Positions 6,310-15,105 of a stretch of DNA of 64,000 nucleotides are shown here, piece after piece. The stretch covers positions 1 through 64,000 of the forward strand of contig NZ_PQGD01000007.1 of NCBI RefSeq assembly GCF_002915575.1, in the 5' to 3' direction. The notes beneath the pieces were generated by a model that was not told the DNA's origin, made no database searches, and saw only the letters and a program-made list of their open reading frames with translations. How positions within the stretch are numbered: position 1 is the first letter of the stretch; each line of letters begins with the position of its first letter. The stretch is from Superficieibacter electus. GTDB taxonomy: Bacteria > Pseudomonadota > Gammaproteobacteria > Enterobacterales > Enterobacteriaceae. A program made the translations under genes and the position numbers.

Positions 6310-7152
6310 ATGGCACTGCATATGCCGGGAGGGTTTCAACTTCCACGAAGGATTGAGTCTGAACCGGGGCAGGACGGTCACAGCCCTGAGATGATCGCCG
6401 ACGATGAAGCGATTAAGTGGAAGCTGGATAACGAAACTGCCTGGCGGATGTTGATAGCCCGATCGGAAATAGAAGGCCGAGATGGCCGGTCATTCGAAAT
6501 GCGCGTAGCGGGTGGTTATTTTCAGGGTCGCTATGAAGGCGACACCACCTGGAATAACCTGCTCCAGGTTTCCACACTGAACGGTAAAGACGGCGCATCG
6601 GTTCGCAGCGGCACAGCTGACCCGACAGCGGCAACCGGTTCAGATGGCGACTTCTACATCAATACTGCCACTCTGACCATGTTCGGACCAAAAACTTCAG
6701 GTGCCTGGCCTGCTGGCGTAAGCATGAAGGGAACCAACGCAACCACTACCGCCGAAGCCACTCAGACCGCAAAAGGTCTGATGTCTGCCTCCGACAAGAA
6801 AAAGCTCGACGGAATTAATGAGCAGACAGTAACTACTGTCGCATCCGGCGGTCGACCAATCGGCACGGCATTCACCGTCAGTGCTACGCGAAACGCCAGA
6901 GTTAGCTACACCTTCACCTATACCCTGACGGCAACTCTGACTGTAGGGCAGAGCATCACCATCGTCGCCACGGTGGATGGTGTAGAAGTTGGCCGGGTTG
7001 CAGACGCTATTCTTCTTGGTCTGGCTGGCTCAAACGTCATTAACCGATCAATGTCTTTCTCTGTGCCGGCGGGCAAGCAGGTTCTCTTTACGAAGACGGG
7101 CACCGCATCGGTAACAGCAACCATCGTTTCCGGTCAGGAGACGATTTTATAA
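6310..7152 (+). CDS. Fibre-like structural protein with collagen-like and tail-fibre motifs
   Basis: A 280-residue protein. The N-terminal half contains DG-rich segments (GRDGRSFEM, LNGKDGASVR, GSDGDFYIN) of the type found at phage fibre hinges. A KGLMSASDKKKLDGI motif near residues 155-170 is common in tail-fibre trimerisation regions. The C-terminal 100 residues are Thr/Val-rich beta structure. It lies upstream of the terminase genes, an unusual place for a receptor-binding fibre, so it may be a head or neck fibre. Confidence 0.65.
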   Translation: MALHMPGGFQLPRRIESEPGQDGHSPEMIADDEAIKWKLDNETAWRMLIARSEIEGRDGRSFEMRVAGGYFQGRYEGDTTWNNLLQVSTLNGKDGASVRSGTADPTAATGSDGDFYINTATLTMFGPKTSGAWPAGVSMKGTNATTTAEATQTAKGLMSASDKKKLDGINEQTVTTVASGGRPIGTAFTVSATRNARVSYTFTYTLTATLTVGQSITIVATVDGVEVGRVADAILLGLAGSNVINRSMSFSVPAGKQVLFTKTGTASVTATIVSGQETIL

Positions 7153-7267
7153 AATTCTGCAAAAGGCGTTTCAGTAGCTCCTTTAACAGAGCTTTGTATA
7201 AGTTTTAAACGCCTCATGTATCGCCTGATGCCGGGAATATATTTCACAATCCAGCAGGAAATTCTGT

Positions 7268-7903
7268 ATGGAAGAAAAAAATACTAACCTCAGGCCATTG
7301 CCGAAAGAGGTATTTGTAGAGGATTTCAATCCATACATAAATCTGCAACCTGCTGATGGCGTCTATGAATGGGTGCAATCACAGATAATCTCTGAATCAG
7401 GGCATCTTCATAACCCCGACCATTCTCATCTTGCTGATGCTGACATCTGCTTTCTTTGGGCTGCGCAAGGGTTCACTAAAAAAGGGCGTACTGTTCTCGG
7501 CCAGGCAGAAGAAGTGATGTTCCGCGCCGGAGGATGGCAGAAAGCAAGAATGGAGCAGCAGCTTTACGAATGGTTCGGACATAAGCCTGATTACCTCATC
7601 ACACTTGCGGCTGACTTTTGCCTGCAATGCTCTGATCTTGAATTCTGCGCATTAGTAGAGCATGAGCTTTATCACATTGCTCAGGAGGTAGATGAGTTTG
7701 GCGCACCAAAGTTTTACAAAGAAAGCGGACTACCAAAGCTCTGCATGCGTGGTCATGACGTTGAAGAGTTCATTGGAGTGGTTCGCAGATACGGCGCAAG
7801 CGCTGATGTGCAGGAGATGGTCGACGCTGCAAAAAAGCCCGCCGAAGTGGCGAAAATCAACATAGCCAGAGCGTGTGGAACATGCCTCATGAAATTGGCT
7901 TAA
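7268..7903 (+). CDS. Phage putative metallopeptidase-domain protein
   Basis: A 211-residue protein with a zincin motif HELYHIAQE (HExxH, about residues 132-140) and a further His in CMRGHDVEEF about 30 residues later that could be the third ligand. This matches the putative metallopeptidase family found next to terminase genes in many enterobacterial prophages. Its substrate is unknown. Two Cys pairs (CLQCS, CGTCL) might add metal binding. It precedes the small terminase gene by about 30 bases. Confidence 0.8.
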   Translation: MEEKNTNLRPLPKEVFVEDFNPYINLQPADGVYEWVQSQIISESGHLHNPDHSHLADADICFLWAAQGFTKKGRTVLGQAEEVMFRAGGWQKARMEQQLYEWFGHKPDYLITLAADFCLQCSDLEFCALVEHELYHIAQEVDEFGAPKFYKESGLPKLCMRGHDVEEFIGVVRRYGASADVQEMVDAAKKPAEVAKINIARACGTCLMKLA

Positions 7904-7934
7904 TTTTTATACTCATCTATACGGATGGTGAATC

Positions 7935-8414
7935 ATGGCTGCATTAAAGCCAGAAGTGAAAGCCTTCATCGTCCAGCAGCTTGCGTGCTTCGATACGCCC
8001 TCTCAGATAGTCGAGGCCGTACAAAATGAATTCTCTATTCAGATAACCCGCCAGCATGTGGCATCACACGATCCAACAAAAGCTGCTGGCGTTAGCCTAG
8101 CGAAGAAATGGGTAGATTTATTCAACGAAACCCGTAAGCGCTTCCAGACCGAATTAAGCGACATCCCTATCGCCAACAAGGCTTATCGTCTCCGCGCGCT
8201 TGACCGGATGATGGCGAAAGCAGAGAACATGCGAAATATGGCGCTGGCTGCCTCGCTGATGGAGCAGGCGGCTAAAGAAGTTGGCGATGCTTATACCAAT
8301 AAACATAAGCTGGAACACTCCGGGCCGAACGGCGGCGTCATTCAGTCAATCACTATGAGCAAAGAAGATTACCAGGCTGCCCGGCGGGAGATGATGGAGG
8401 ATGACGACTGCTGA
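7935..8414 (+). CDS. Terminase small subunit (DUF2280 family)
   Basis: A 159-residue DUF2280-type protein starting with LKPEVKAFIVQQLACFDTPSQIVE, a helix-turn-helix-like segment used for DNA recognition. The helical middle would mediate oligomerisation. It overlaps the large terminase gene by 14 bases in another frame, as is usual for terminase pairs. It is expected to bind the packaging site and regulate the large subunit. Confidence 0.88.
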   Translation: MAALKPEVKAFIVQQLACFDTPSQIVEAVQNEFSIQITRQHVASHDPTKAAGVSLAKKWVDLFNETRKRFQTELSDIPIANKAYRLRALDRMMAKAENMRNMALAASLMEQAAKEVGDAYTNKHKLEHSGPNGGVIQSITMSKEDYQAARREMMEDDDC

Positions 8415-9885
8415 GCAAAAAACGTTAGCACGCCGTATCGAATGTGAGGAAGAGGGGCTGTACTTTGCCCGTTACTTCTTCAAACAGCGCACAGGCGGAA
8501 AAATGATCGTCGCGCCACACCATGAAGTCATACAGCGGACACTGGACCGGGTAGTAAGCGGCGAGATAACCCGACTGATTATCAACGTGCCGCCCGGCTA
8601 CACTAAAACCGAACTGGCAACCATCAACATGATGGGCCGAGGGTTGGCGCTGAACCAGCGCGCCCGCTTCATGCATCTCTCTTATTCCCATAATCTCGCG
8701 TTGCTTAACTCCTCGACTGCGCGTGGGATGATTAAATCAAAAGCGTATCAGGCTATGTGGCCGATGGAACTGCGCGACGACGCAGACAGTAAAGCGATGT
8801 GGTGGAATGAGTTCGGCGGTGGAGTTTACGCATCGTCCGCCGCCGGGCAGGTTACTGGTTTTCGTGCCGGACACATGGAGCCTGGCTGGCAGGGCGCACT
8901 GATTATTGATGATCCGGTGAAACCAGACGATGCCTACAGCGAGACTGTGCGCGATGGCGTGAATAACCGCTTTAATGAAACCATCAAATCCCGTCTTGCT
9001 ATCGAGACGACGCCAATGATCGTCATCATGCAGCGTATTCATTATCACGATCTTAGTGGCTACCTGCTGCGTGGCGGTTCCGGTGAAAAGTGGCACCATC
9101 TTAATCTGCCGGTGATTATCGATAACAGCCAGGCTTATTCGGCGCAGTACCCGGAGAATACCCACGCCATCCCGATTGATCATGGCCTGCCCGATGGCTG
9201 GCTCTGGCCGTTCAAGCACAACGAGACTCACCGCGTTTCCCTGTTCTCGCACAGGCGCACCGCTGAGGCGCAGTACATGCAGAAGCCGCGACGTTTTAAT
9301 GCCGAAGGCGCGCTGTGGACTGAGACGATGATAAGCGCCGCGCATGACCTGGAGATTAATGCCGATAAAGTACGCACTGTAATCGCTATTGACCCGCAGG
9401 CAACGAACAGCGAAGAGAGCGATGAATCGGGCATTGTGGCCGCGAGTGCCTATGGCGCTGGTGATAAGAAGCGGTTCTCGGTCGATGGTGACTACAGCGG
9501 TAAGTATTCCCCGGCTGGCTGGGCTAAAAAGGCCATGTGGGCTTACGAAGAGCATGAAGCCGACGCGATCGTTATCGAAACGAACCAGGGCGGAGATATG
9601 GCCGAGGACACTATGCGTAACGCCGGGTTCAAAGGCCGCATTATTCGTGTACATGCCAGTAAGGGTAAATATGCCCGCGCTGAGCCAATATCCGCGCTTT
9701 ATGAACAGGGCCGGGTCGCGCACAACGGCAACCTCTATGTACTGGAAAATCAGCTTATGGAATATGTGCCAGCCACCGCTAAAAAATCGCCGGACCGGCT
9801 TGATGCGATGGTTTACGCGCTTACTGAACTCGGCGGAACACAGCCTATGGGGATGATGATCCCTAAACGCCTGCAAGGCAGATAA
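8401..9885 (+). CDS. Terminase large subunit
   Basis: A 494-residue packaging motor. The Walker A-type motif INVPPGYTKTE is at residues 61-71 and Walker B ALIIDD at 166-171. The C-terminal nuclease domain shows the acidic residues of an RNase H-like fold: VIAIDPQ, VIETNQGGDM and SPDRLDAMVYALTEL. It pumps DNA into the prohead and cuts the concatemer. The upstream partner is the DUF2280 small subunit and the downstream gene is the portal. Confidence 0.95.
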   Translation: MTTAEQKTLARRIECEEEGLYFARYFFKQRTGGKMIVAPHHEVIQRTLDRVVSGEITRLIINVPPGYTKTELATINMMGRGLALNQRARFMHLSYSHNLALLNSSTARGMIKSKAYQAMWPMELRDDADSKAMWWNEFGGGVYASSAAGQVTGFRAGHMEPGWQGALIIDDPVKPDDAYSETVRDGVNNRFNETIKSRLAIETTPMIVIMQRIHYHDLSGYLLRGGSGEKWHHLNLPVIIDNSQAYSAQYPENTHAIPIDHGLPDGWLWPFKHNETHRVSLFSHRRTAEAQYMQKPRRFNAEGALWTETMISAAHDLEINADKVRTVIAIDPQATNSEESDESGIVAASAYGAGDKKRFSVDGDYSGKYSPAGWAKKAMWAYEEHEADAIVIETNQGGDMAEDTMRNAGFKGRIIRVHASKGKYARAEPISALYEQGRVAHNGNLYVLENQLMEYVPATAKKSPDRLDAMVYALTELGGTQPMGMMIPKRLQGR

Positions 9886-9903
9886 CTCACCAACGGACAA
9901 ACC

Positions 9904-11226
9904 ATGACTGACAAAATAACACTAGCCGTCAATCACGCGCTGAATGACGTCAGGCTTGCCCGTGCGCGTGCTCTGGCCTTTAACCCCGGAATGGGGCTTG
10001 ACGCCAAGCGTGAAAGCGCATGGTGCGAATATGGATTCAAACAAGAACTGACATTTGATGATCTGCACAAACTCTATCGTCGCGGCGGTATTGCTCACGG
10101 TGCAGTGAATAAGCTTGTTGCAAACTGCTGGAGAACAAACCCGCAGGTGATAGAGGGGGAGCAGTCCGATGAGTCAGAAGACATTACCTCATGGGAAAGC
10201 GAAATAAACCAGGTTTTCACGCACCGTTTCTGGAGGTCATTCGCTAAAGCTGATACCCGTCGCTTAGTAGGGCGCTGGTCAGGCATCCTGCTGCACATTA
10301 AAGACAGCAGGGGATGGGATCAGCCAGTTATTAAGGGGAAAGCTTTACAGAAGATCACTCCGGTATGGGCAAGTGCTCTGACAGTCGGCAGCAGAGATAA
10401 CGCTGGTGCCATTACGATGTGGCAATACACCGAATCCCTCTCCGACGGCAGCACTGCACAGCGAAAAATACACCCTGACCGCGTGCTGATAATTGGCGAC
10501 ATGTCAGATGATGAGATCGGCTTTCTTGAGCCGGGCTACAACGCCTGCGTCAGCCTTGAGAAAGTGGAGGGTGGGTCTGGTGAATCATTCCTGAAGAACG
10601 CTGCAAATAAGCAAAACATCAATTTTGACGCGGGAGTTGATTTCAGCAACCTGGCTTCAATGTATGGCGTATCGGTTGATGAGTTGCAGGAGCGCTACAA
10701 CGAAGCAGCGCGGGAGTTGAATATCGGTAACGATGTTCTTCTGATTACCCAGGGTGCTCAGGTGACCTCGATGGTCAACGCGGTTTCTGACCCGTCACCG
10801 ACCTATGACGTTAACCTGAAGACGTTCAGTGCCTCGGTAGATATCCCTTCGCGCATCATTGTTGGCAATCAGTCAGGCGAGCGCGCCAGTACAGAAGACC
10901 AGATTTACTTTAACAGCCGCTGCCAGTCCCGGCGCGGTGATCTGTCTTTCGATGTTGAAGATATGGTCGACAAGCTTATCTACCTGCAAATCATAAAGCC
11001 TGTCGCGAAATTCAGCATTATATGGGATGAGCTAAACGAACAGTCATCGTCTGACAAGCTCGAAAGTGCTGTGAAAATGAGCAGCATTAATCAGACGTCA
11101 CTGGCTTCAGGTCAGGCGGTATTTACAGTGGCTGAAATTCGGGTGGCGGCTGGCTATGAGCCTGATGGCATCTATCCCCTGACGGAATTAGAAGATGATG
11201 AGGAAGAAGACGAAGGCAACGCCTAA
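9904..11226 (+). CDS. Portal protein (DUF1073/Acb1-type portal family)
   Basis: A 440-residue protein of the DUF1073 portal family, identified by the N-terminal GYKQ-like region and YRRGGIAHGAVNKL segment and by position between the large terminase and the Mu-F-like gene. The portal ring is the DNA channel at the head vertex. Some DUF1073 proteins are annotated after the anti-CBASS protein Acb1; I see no separate Acb1 phosphodiesterase domain here. The C terminus is strongly acidic (DDEEEDEG) and overlaps the next gene by 32 bases. Confidence 0.88.
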   Translation: MTDKITLAVNHALNDVRLARARALAFNPGMGLDAKRESAWCEYGFKQELTFDDLHKLYRRGGIAHGAVNKLVANCWRTNPQVIEGEQSDESEDITSWESEINQVFTHRFWRSFAKADTRRLVGRWSGILLHIKDSRGWDQPVIKGKALQKITPVWASALTVGSRDNAGAITMWQYTESLSDGSTAQRKIHPDRVLIIGDMSDDEIGFLEPGYNACVSLEKVEGGSGESFLKNAANKQNINFDAGVDFSNLASMYGVSVDELQERYNEAARELNIGNDVLLITQGAQVTSMVNAVSDPSPTYDVNLKTFSASVDIPSRIIVGNQSGERASTEDQIYFNSRCQSRRGDLSFDVEDMVDKLIYLQIIKPVAKFSIIWDELNEQSSSDKLESAVKMSSINQTSLASGQAVFTVAEIRVAAGYEPDGIYPLTELEDDEEEDEGNA

Positions 11227-12157
11227 GCCCGCGATATTGCCTGGCAATAATAAGGACCCGACAGGCATAGACAGCCTGGAACGCAGGGCGATAAAAGATT
11301 TCGCAAGGCGTATGAAAAAGATTAGCCGCTTCTATATTTCTGCACTCGACAGAATACCGGCCCGACTGGCAGTAAACGCATATTACGAATACCAGCTCGA
11401 TCCACTACTGCTAAGCATGGTTCTTGATGATGCCAGCTTACTTGTTGACTCCGTACTTCTTGAGGGCGGGCAGAACAGTAACTGGTTCGCCCAGACGTAT
11501 GTGGAAGTGGCGGTAATCAGAGGCACCGCTCAAGCCTTTGCCAACCTTTCACAGCAATCTCCGGCCTACCTTGCCGACAGGGAATCTCTTCAGGAACTGC
11601 TTTTAAGCGATCCGTATCAGCGCCGCATGGCGCTGGTGTATGCGCGAACGTTTGAGGAGATGAAAGGATTATCCGCAGAAACCAAAAGAAATATGGCCCG
11701 CATTCTTACCGAGGGTATTGGTCGCGGTCTTAATCCAAAAGTTGTTGCAGTTAATCTTCGTAAGCAGGCGGGTATAGAGATCCGGCGCGCCAGCACGATT
11801 GCCCGTACCGAGATGACCATGGCGCTGAGACGTGCCAGATGGGACGAAGCGGATGAGGCGATGAAAACGCTTGGCCTCAATATAAGGCTGCTTCATTTCT
11901 CGGCACTCAGCCCCACAACCAGACAGACGCATGCAGCACGCCATGCACATATCTATACCGTGGAAGAAGTCAGGACATGGTATGCGACCGGCGCGAACGC
12001 AATCAATTGCAAATGCTCGCAGGTTGAGGTGCTCGTTGACAGCAAAGGCATACCTCTCAATCCCAAAGTCGTGGAACTGGCGAGAAAAGAATATCAACAG
12101 TGGAAAGGTCTTGCCGCCAATAGCCTCTGCTGTCACCAGCACTCACATGCCGCATGA
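11195..12157 (+). CDS. Head morphogenesis protein (SPP1 gp7/Mu F-like)
   Basis: A 320-residue protein. The C-terminal half carries the Mu-F/SPP1-gp7 pattern: helices with ARTEMTMALRRARWD, a HAARHAH segment and a Cys-containing NCKCSQVEV motif. Family members are minor head proteins bound near the portal and affect DNA ejection. ATG codons at 11195 and 11198 are both possible. It overlaps the end of the portal gene and is followed by the DUF2213 gene. Confidence 0.85.
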   Translation: MMRKKTKATPKPAILPGNNKDPTGIDSLERRAIKDFARRMKKISRFYISALDRIPARLAVNAYYEYQLDPLLLSMVLDDASLLVDSVLLEGGQNSNWFAQTYVEVAVIRGTAQAFANLSQQSPAYLADRESLQELLLSDPYQRRMALVYARTFEEMKGLSAETKRNMARILTEGIGRGLNPKVVAVNLRKQAGIEIRRASTIARTEMTMALRRARWDEADEAMKTLGLNIRLLHFSALSPTTRQTHAARHAHIYTVEEVRTWYATGANAINCKCSQVEVLVDSKGIPLNPKVVELARKEYQQWKGLAANSLCCHQHSHAA

Positions 12158-12173
12158 AATCAGGAAAAAAACT

Positions 12174-13448
12174 ATGCCAATGCAAATCAACGTCACCACG
12201 CGGGTGAACAGCCAGGCCATTCGACGTGAGAACTATAACGGGCGACCGCATCTGGTTCTTCCGAGCTATACGTTACCTGCGAACGTTGTAATGAACGGCG
12301 GCCTGTATACAGCCGCTGAGATCGACGCTCACTATCAGGGGCTGGAAGGAACGCTGGCACCACTAGGTCATCCTACTGTAAACGGGCAGTTTGTCTCTGC
12401 ATTTTCCCCCGAAGGTATCAACGTAGGTCACATTGGCGCGTGGAATCGCAATGTCAAGAAGTCAGGAAACCGCGTTTATGCTGAAAAGTGGGTAGATACC
12501 ACCGTTGCGAATCAGACCGAAGGCGGGCGCGAATTGCTTGAACGCGTGGCCGCGATCGAACGCGGTGAAGATGTTCCTCCAATCCATACCAGCGTTGCTG
12601 TTTTCCTTGATCAACTGGAAGCAAGCGCAGAGCAGAAAGCTCAGGGCATTGAGTGGGTCGCGAAGATTAACGCGATGGATCATGACGCCATCCTTCTCTA
12701 TGAGGTAGGTGCGGCTCAGCCGGAGCAGGGTGTTGGCCTGATGGTCAACGCTGACAGCGCTACACCAATCAAAGCAAATTCTGGCGCGCTGGTAGGTGAA
12801 TCGTATCGCGAGCGGGAACAGCGACTTGATCGCGCCGCAAAGGCCAGATTTGCGCCTGGTGAGAACGAGTATGCCTGGGTGGCAGACTTCACCGACTCAC
12901 AGGTAGTCATTATCCGTAACGGCGGTAACGCCCAGATTTATGGCTACAACGCTGAAGGTGGAAAAATCACCTTTGATGACACCGGAACACCGGTAGCCCG
13001 CCAAGAATCGTGGGTAACGGTTGTTGCCAACAAAGTTAAATCCCTTTTTACGCCGCAGGAACAGCCTGCATTAAACCACCAAACGGAGGGCGACATGCCT
13101 TTAACCACTGAAGAAAAACAAGAGTTGATTACTGAGATCGGTAAAGGCCTGGCCGCTAACCTCGCTGACGCGCTCAAGCCTATTACCGAAAAGGTAGATA
13201 CATTGCAGTCAAACCACCAACAGCTCGCCGAGACGCTGACTGCCAACTCGCGCGCTGAAGAGAAAACCAAACGTGACGCAGTGGCTGCGAAGCACGGCGA
13301 AGTCGTTGCGAACGCTCTGTCAGGTGAAGCGCTGGATGCGATGTTTAAAACTCTGGGGGAGGCAACGGAAATCGGTGCTAACTCTGCCAACAACAAACCA
13401 CAGACCGGCGCACCAGATCCGGCCGCTTACTTCGGAGGTGCTGCATAA
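12174..13448 (+). CDS. DUF2213 protein (probable prohead protease/scaffold)
   Basis: A 424-residue protein. The N-terminal domain (residues 1 to about 200) is DUF2213, with LGHPTVNG and a GGRELLERV...PPIHTSVAVF region. A second domain follows, then a helical, charged C terminus resembling a scaffold. In this head-gene order DUF2213 proteins are thought to be capsid maturation proteases with scaffold function. AGGA at 12162-12165 supports the ATG at 12174. An in-frame internal start at 13095 with its own ribosome binding site would make the scaffold part separately. Confidence 0.82.
   Translation: MPMQINVTTRVNSQAIRRENYNGRPHLVLPSYTLPANVVMNGGLYTAAEIDAHYQGLEGTLAPLGHPTVNGQFVSAFSPEGINVGHIGAWNRNVKKSGNRVYAEKWVDTTVANQTEGGRELLERVAAIERGEDVPPIHTSVAVFLDQLEASAEQKAQGIEWVAKINAMDHDAILLYEVGAAQPEQGVGLMVNADSATPIKANSGALVGESYREREQRLDRAAKARFAPGENEYAWVADFTDSQVVIIRNGGNAQIYGYNAEGGKITFDDTGTPVARQESWVTVVANKVKSLFTPQEQPALNHQTEGDMPLTTEEKQELITEIGKGLAANLADALKPITEKVDTLQSNHQQLAETLTANSRAEEKTKRDAVAAKHGEVVANALSGEALDAMFKTLGEATEIGANSANNKPQTGAPDPAAYFGGAA
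13095..13448 (+). CDS. Nested in-frame scaffold protein (internal start)
   Basis: An ATG at 13095, in frame with the DUF2213 gene, is preceded by GGAGGG at 13085-13090. Initiation here gives a 117-residue, mostly helical, charged protein equal to the C-terminal part of the larger product. Nested scaffolds made this way are known from lambda (Nu3 within C). The claim rests on the ribosome binding site and the domain boundary; it has not been shown by protein data. Confidence 0.55.
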   Translation: MPLTTEEKQELITEIGKGLAANLADALKPITEKVDTLQSNHQQLAETLTANSRAEEKTKRDAVAAKHGEVVANALSGEALDAMFKTLGEATEIGANSANNKPQTGAPDPAAYFGGAA

Positions 13449-13894
13449 TGCCACGTTATCGCCGCGTCAATATCGACGGTCACTCTCTCTATAAAACTGA
13501 AACCCGCGCCACTGCCACAGCACTGCTGCCCGGCACTGCTGCTGTAATCAACGATGACAACGAGTTTGCTCAGGCTACTGCGCTGGCCGGTCGTCTCTAT
13601 ATCATTGATGTGGCTTACCATCAGGGCCTGAATATCACTGAGGCTGTTCCTGCTGGCGATTCTGCCGTAGGTAACTACGTCGAAGAAGGGCGTGAACTCG
13701 CGCTGCTGTGTGTTCCTGGTGCGTATGCTAAAGACGACCCTATTAAGCTGGGCACAAATGGGCGATTCACCAAAGCTACCGCAGACACCGATTCGGTGAT
13801 CGGCTACAGCCAGGATGACGCGACTATTGCCGCCAGCACTACCGATTTTATCCGCGTGCGTATGCGCGTCGGCACCGTTGCCGCTGGCGCTTAA
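13448..13894 (+). CDS. Structural cement/head decoration protein
   Basis: A 148-residue beta-rich protein that resembles the gp24-type structural cement proteins placed between DUF2213 and DUF2184-type capsid genes. The ATG overlaps the stop of the preceding gene by one base. Members bind the outside of the capsid and stabilise it after expansion. The order protease, cement, capsid supports the call. Confidence 0.8.
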   Translation: MPRYRRVNIDGHSLYKTETRATATALLPGTAAVINDDNEFAQATALAGRLYIIDVAYHQGLNITEAVPAGDSAVGNYVEEGRELALLCVPGAYAKDDPIKLGTNGRFTKATADTDSVIGYSQDDATIAASTTDFIRVRMRVGTVAAGA

Positions 13895-13908
13895 TCAGGA
13901 GAATAAGA

Positions 13909-15006
13909 ATGTATTTTACCGCTGAAACACTGGCTGCTAACAGCCGACTGCGCGGACACTGGAATGAGCTGTGGGCGAACCGTGACATCTTCAATGCTCA
14001 GCACGACATGATGGTTAACGCGTTTCGTGCGCGTATGACCCATGAGATGCTGGCCGCGAATGCCATCGGTGGCTTTACCCGCGAATTCTGGGCCGAGATT
14101 GACCGCCAGATTATCCAGATGCGCGATCAGGAAATTGGCATGGAAATCGTCAACGACCTGATGGGCGTCCAGACCGTGCTGCCGATCGGCAAGACCGCGA
14201 AACTGTATAACGTGTCTGGCGATATCGCCGATGACGTATCAATCAGTATCGACGGTCAGGCTCCATACTCTTTCGACCACGCTGAATTTGGTTCTGATGG
14301 CGACCCGATCCCGGTATTCACTGCCGGTTACGGCGTTAACTGGCGTCATGCGGCAGGTCTGAGCACGGTCGGTATCGATCTGGCTCTGGAATCGCAGTCT
14401 GCAAAGATGCGCAAGTTCCATAAAAAACGCGTCAATTTTTATCTGAACGGCGATTCCAGCATTGTGGTTGATGGCCTGCCGGCTCAGGGCATGAAAAACC
14501 ACCGCAACACTCAGAAAATCAATCTGGGTAGTGGTGCCGGCGGGGCCAACATTGATCTTACAACTGCCACCCCTGCGCAATTGCTCGCATTCTTCGGCCC
14601 GACCGGCCCGTTTGGTCTGACTGCCCGTCGCAATAAGGTAACGGCATACGATAAGCTGTGGGTCAGCCCTGAATTGTGGGCGAACATGGCTAAGCCTTAC
14701 CTGGTGGACATCAACACCGGTACTAACGCTATTCTGAGCGGCACTGTACTGGATGCGATCAGCAAGTTCATCCCGGCGAAGTCCATTCAGATGACCTATG
14801 CGCTGTCAGGAAATGAGTTCCTTGCCTATGAGCGTCGTCAGGATGTGATCTCTCCGCTGGTGGGTATGGCTGTTGGTGTTGTACCGCTGCCGCGTCCGCT
14901 CCCTCAGTCGAATTATAATTTCCAAATTATGAGCGCAGAGGGCTTGCAGATTAAGAAAGATGGTGAGGGTTTAAGCGGCGTTGTTTATGGCGCGAACTTG
15001 GCCTAA
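13909..15006 (+). CDS. Major capsid protein (DUF2184/DUF6260 type)
   Basis: A 365-residue protein with the features of DUF2184-like capsids: the N-terminal WAEIDRQIIQMRDQEIGMEIVNDL helix region and the C-terminal ERRQDVISPLVGMAVGVVPLPRPLPQSNYNF stretch. It has no separate prohead domain, consistent with the scaffold being encoded upstream. It would form the HK97-fold shell. AGGAG precedes the ATG. The following junction carries an inserted HNH gene. Confidence 0.9.
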   Translation: MYFTAETLAANSRLRGHWNELWANRDIFNAQHDMMVNAFRARMTHEMLAANAIGGFTREFWAEIDRQIIQMRDQEIGMEIVNDLMGVQTVLPIGKTAKLYNVSGDIADDVSISIDGQAPYSFDHAEFGSDGDPIPVFTAGYGVNWRHAAGLSTVGIDLALESQSAKMRKFHKKRVNFYLNGDSSIVVDGLPAQGMKNHRNTQKINLGSGAGGANIDLTTATPAQLLAFFGPTGPFGLTARRNKVTAYDKLWVSPELWANMAKPYLVDINTGTNAILSGTVLDAISKFIPAKSIQMTYALSGNEFLAYERRQDVISPLVGMAVGVVPLPRPLPQSNYNFQIMSAEGLQIKKDGEGLSGVVYGANLA

Positions 15007-15031
15007 TGATTCATTTCCGCGCAGATGATGA

Positions 15032-15074
15032 TAAAATAGGCGAGCCGATGCATGCGCTAACATGACACCGGCTC
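15032..15074 (+). promoter_or_regulatory. Promoter-like box and hairpin leader of the HNH cassette
   Basis: TAAAAT at 15032-15037 resembles a -10 box but no good -35 is seen. It is followed by GAGCCG (15042-15047) pairing with CGGCTC (15069-15074), enclosing a CATG...CATG repeat. This gives the HNH gene a structured 5' leader. Confidence 0.45.
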
Positions 15075-15105
15075 TAACCAATCATTACCTGTTCGGAGGT
15101 AAATC

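Noticed and set aside
8737-9900. Minus-strand 387-codon open frame opposite the terminase gene
   Set aside because: It lies fully within the well-supported large terminase gene on the plus strand and has no recognisable domain or ribosome binding site.
12174-13448. Upstream in-frame start at 11931 for the DUF2213 gene
   Set aside because: That extension would lie inside the Mu-F-like gene; the ATG at 12174 has a ribosome binding site and matches the domain start.
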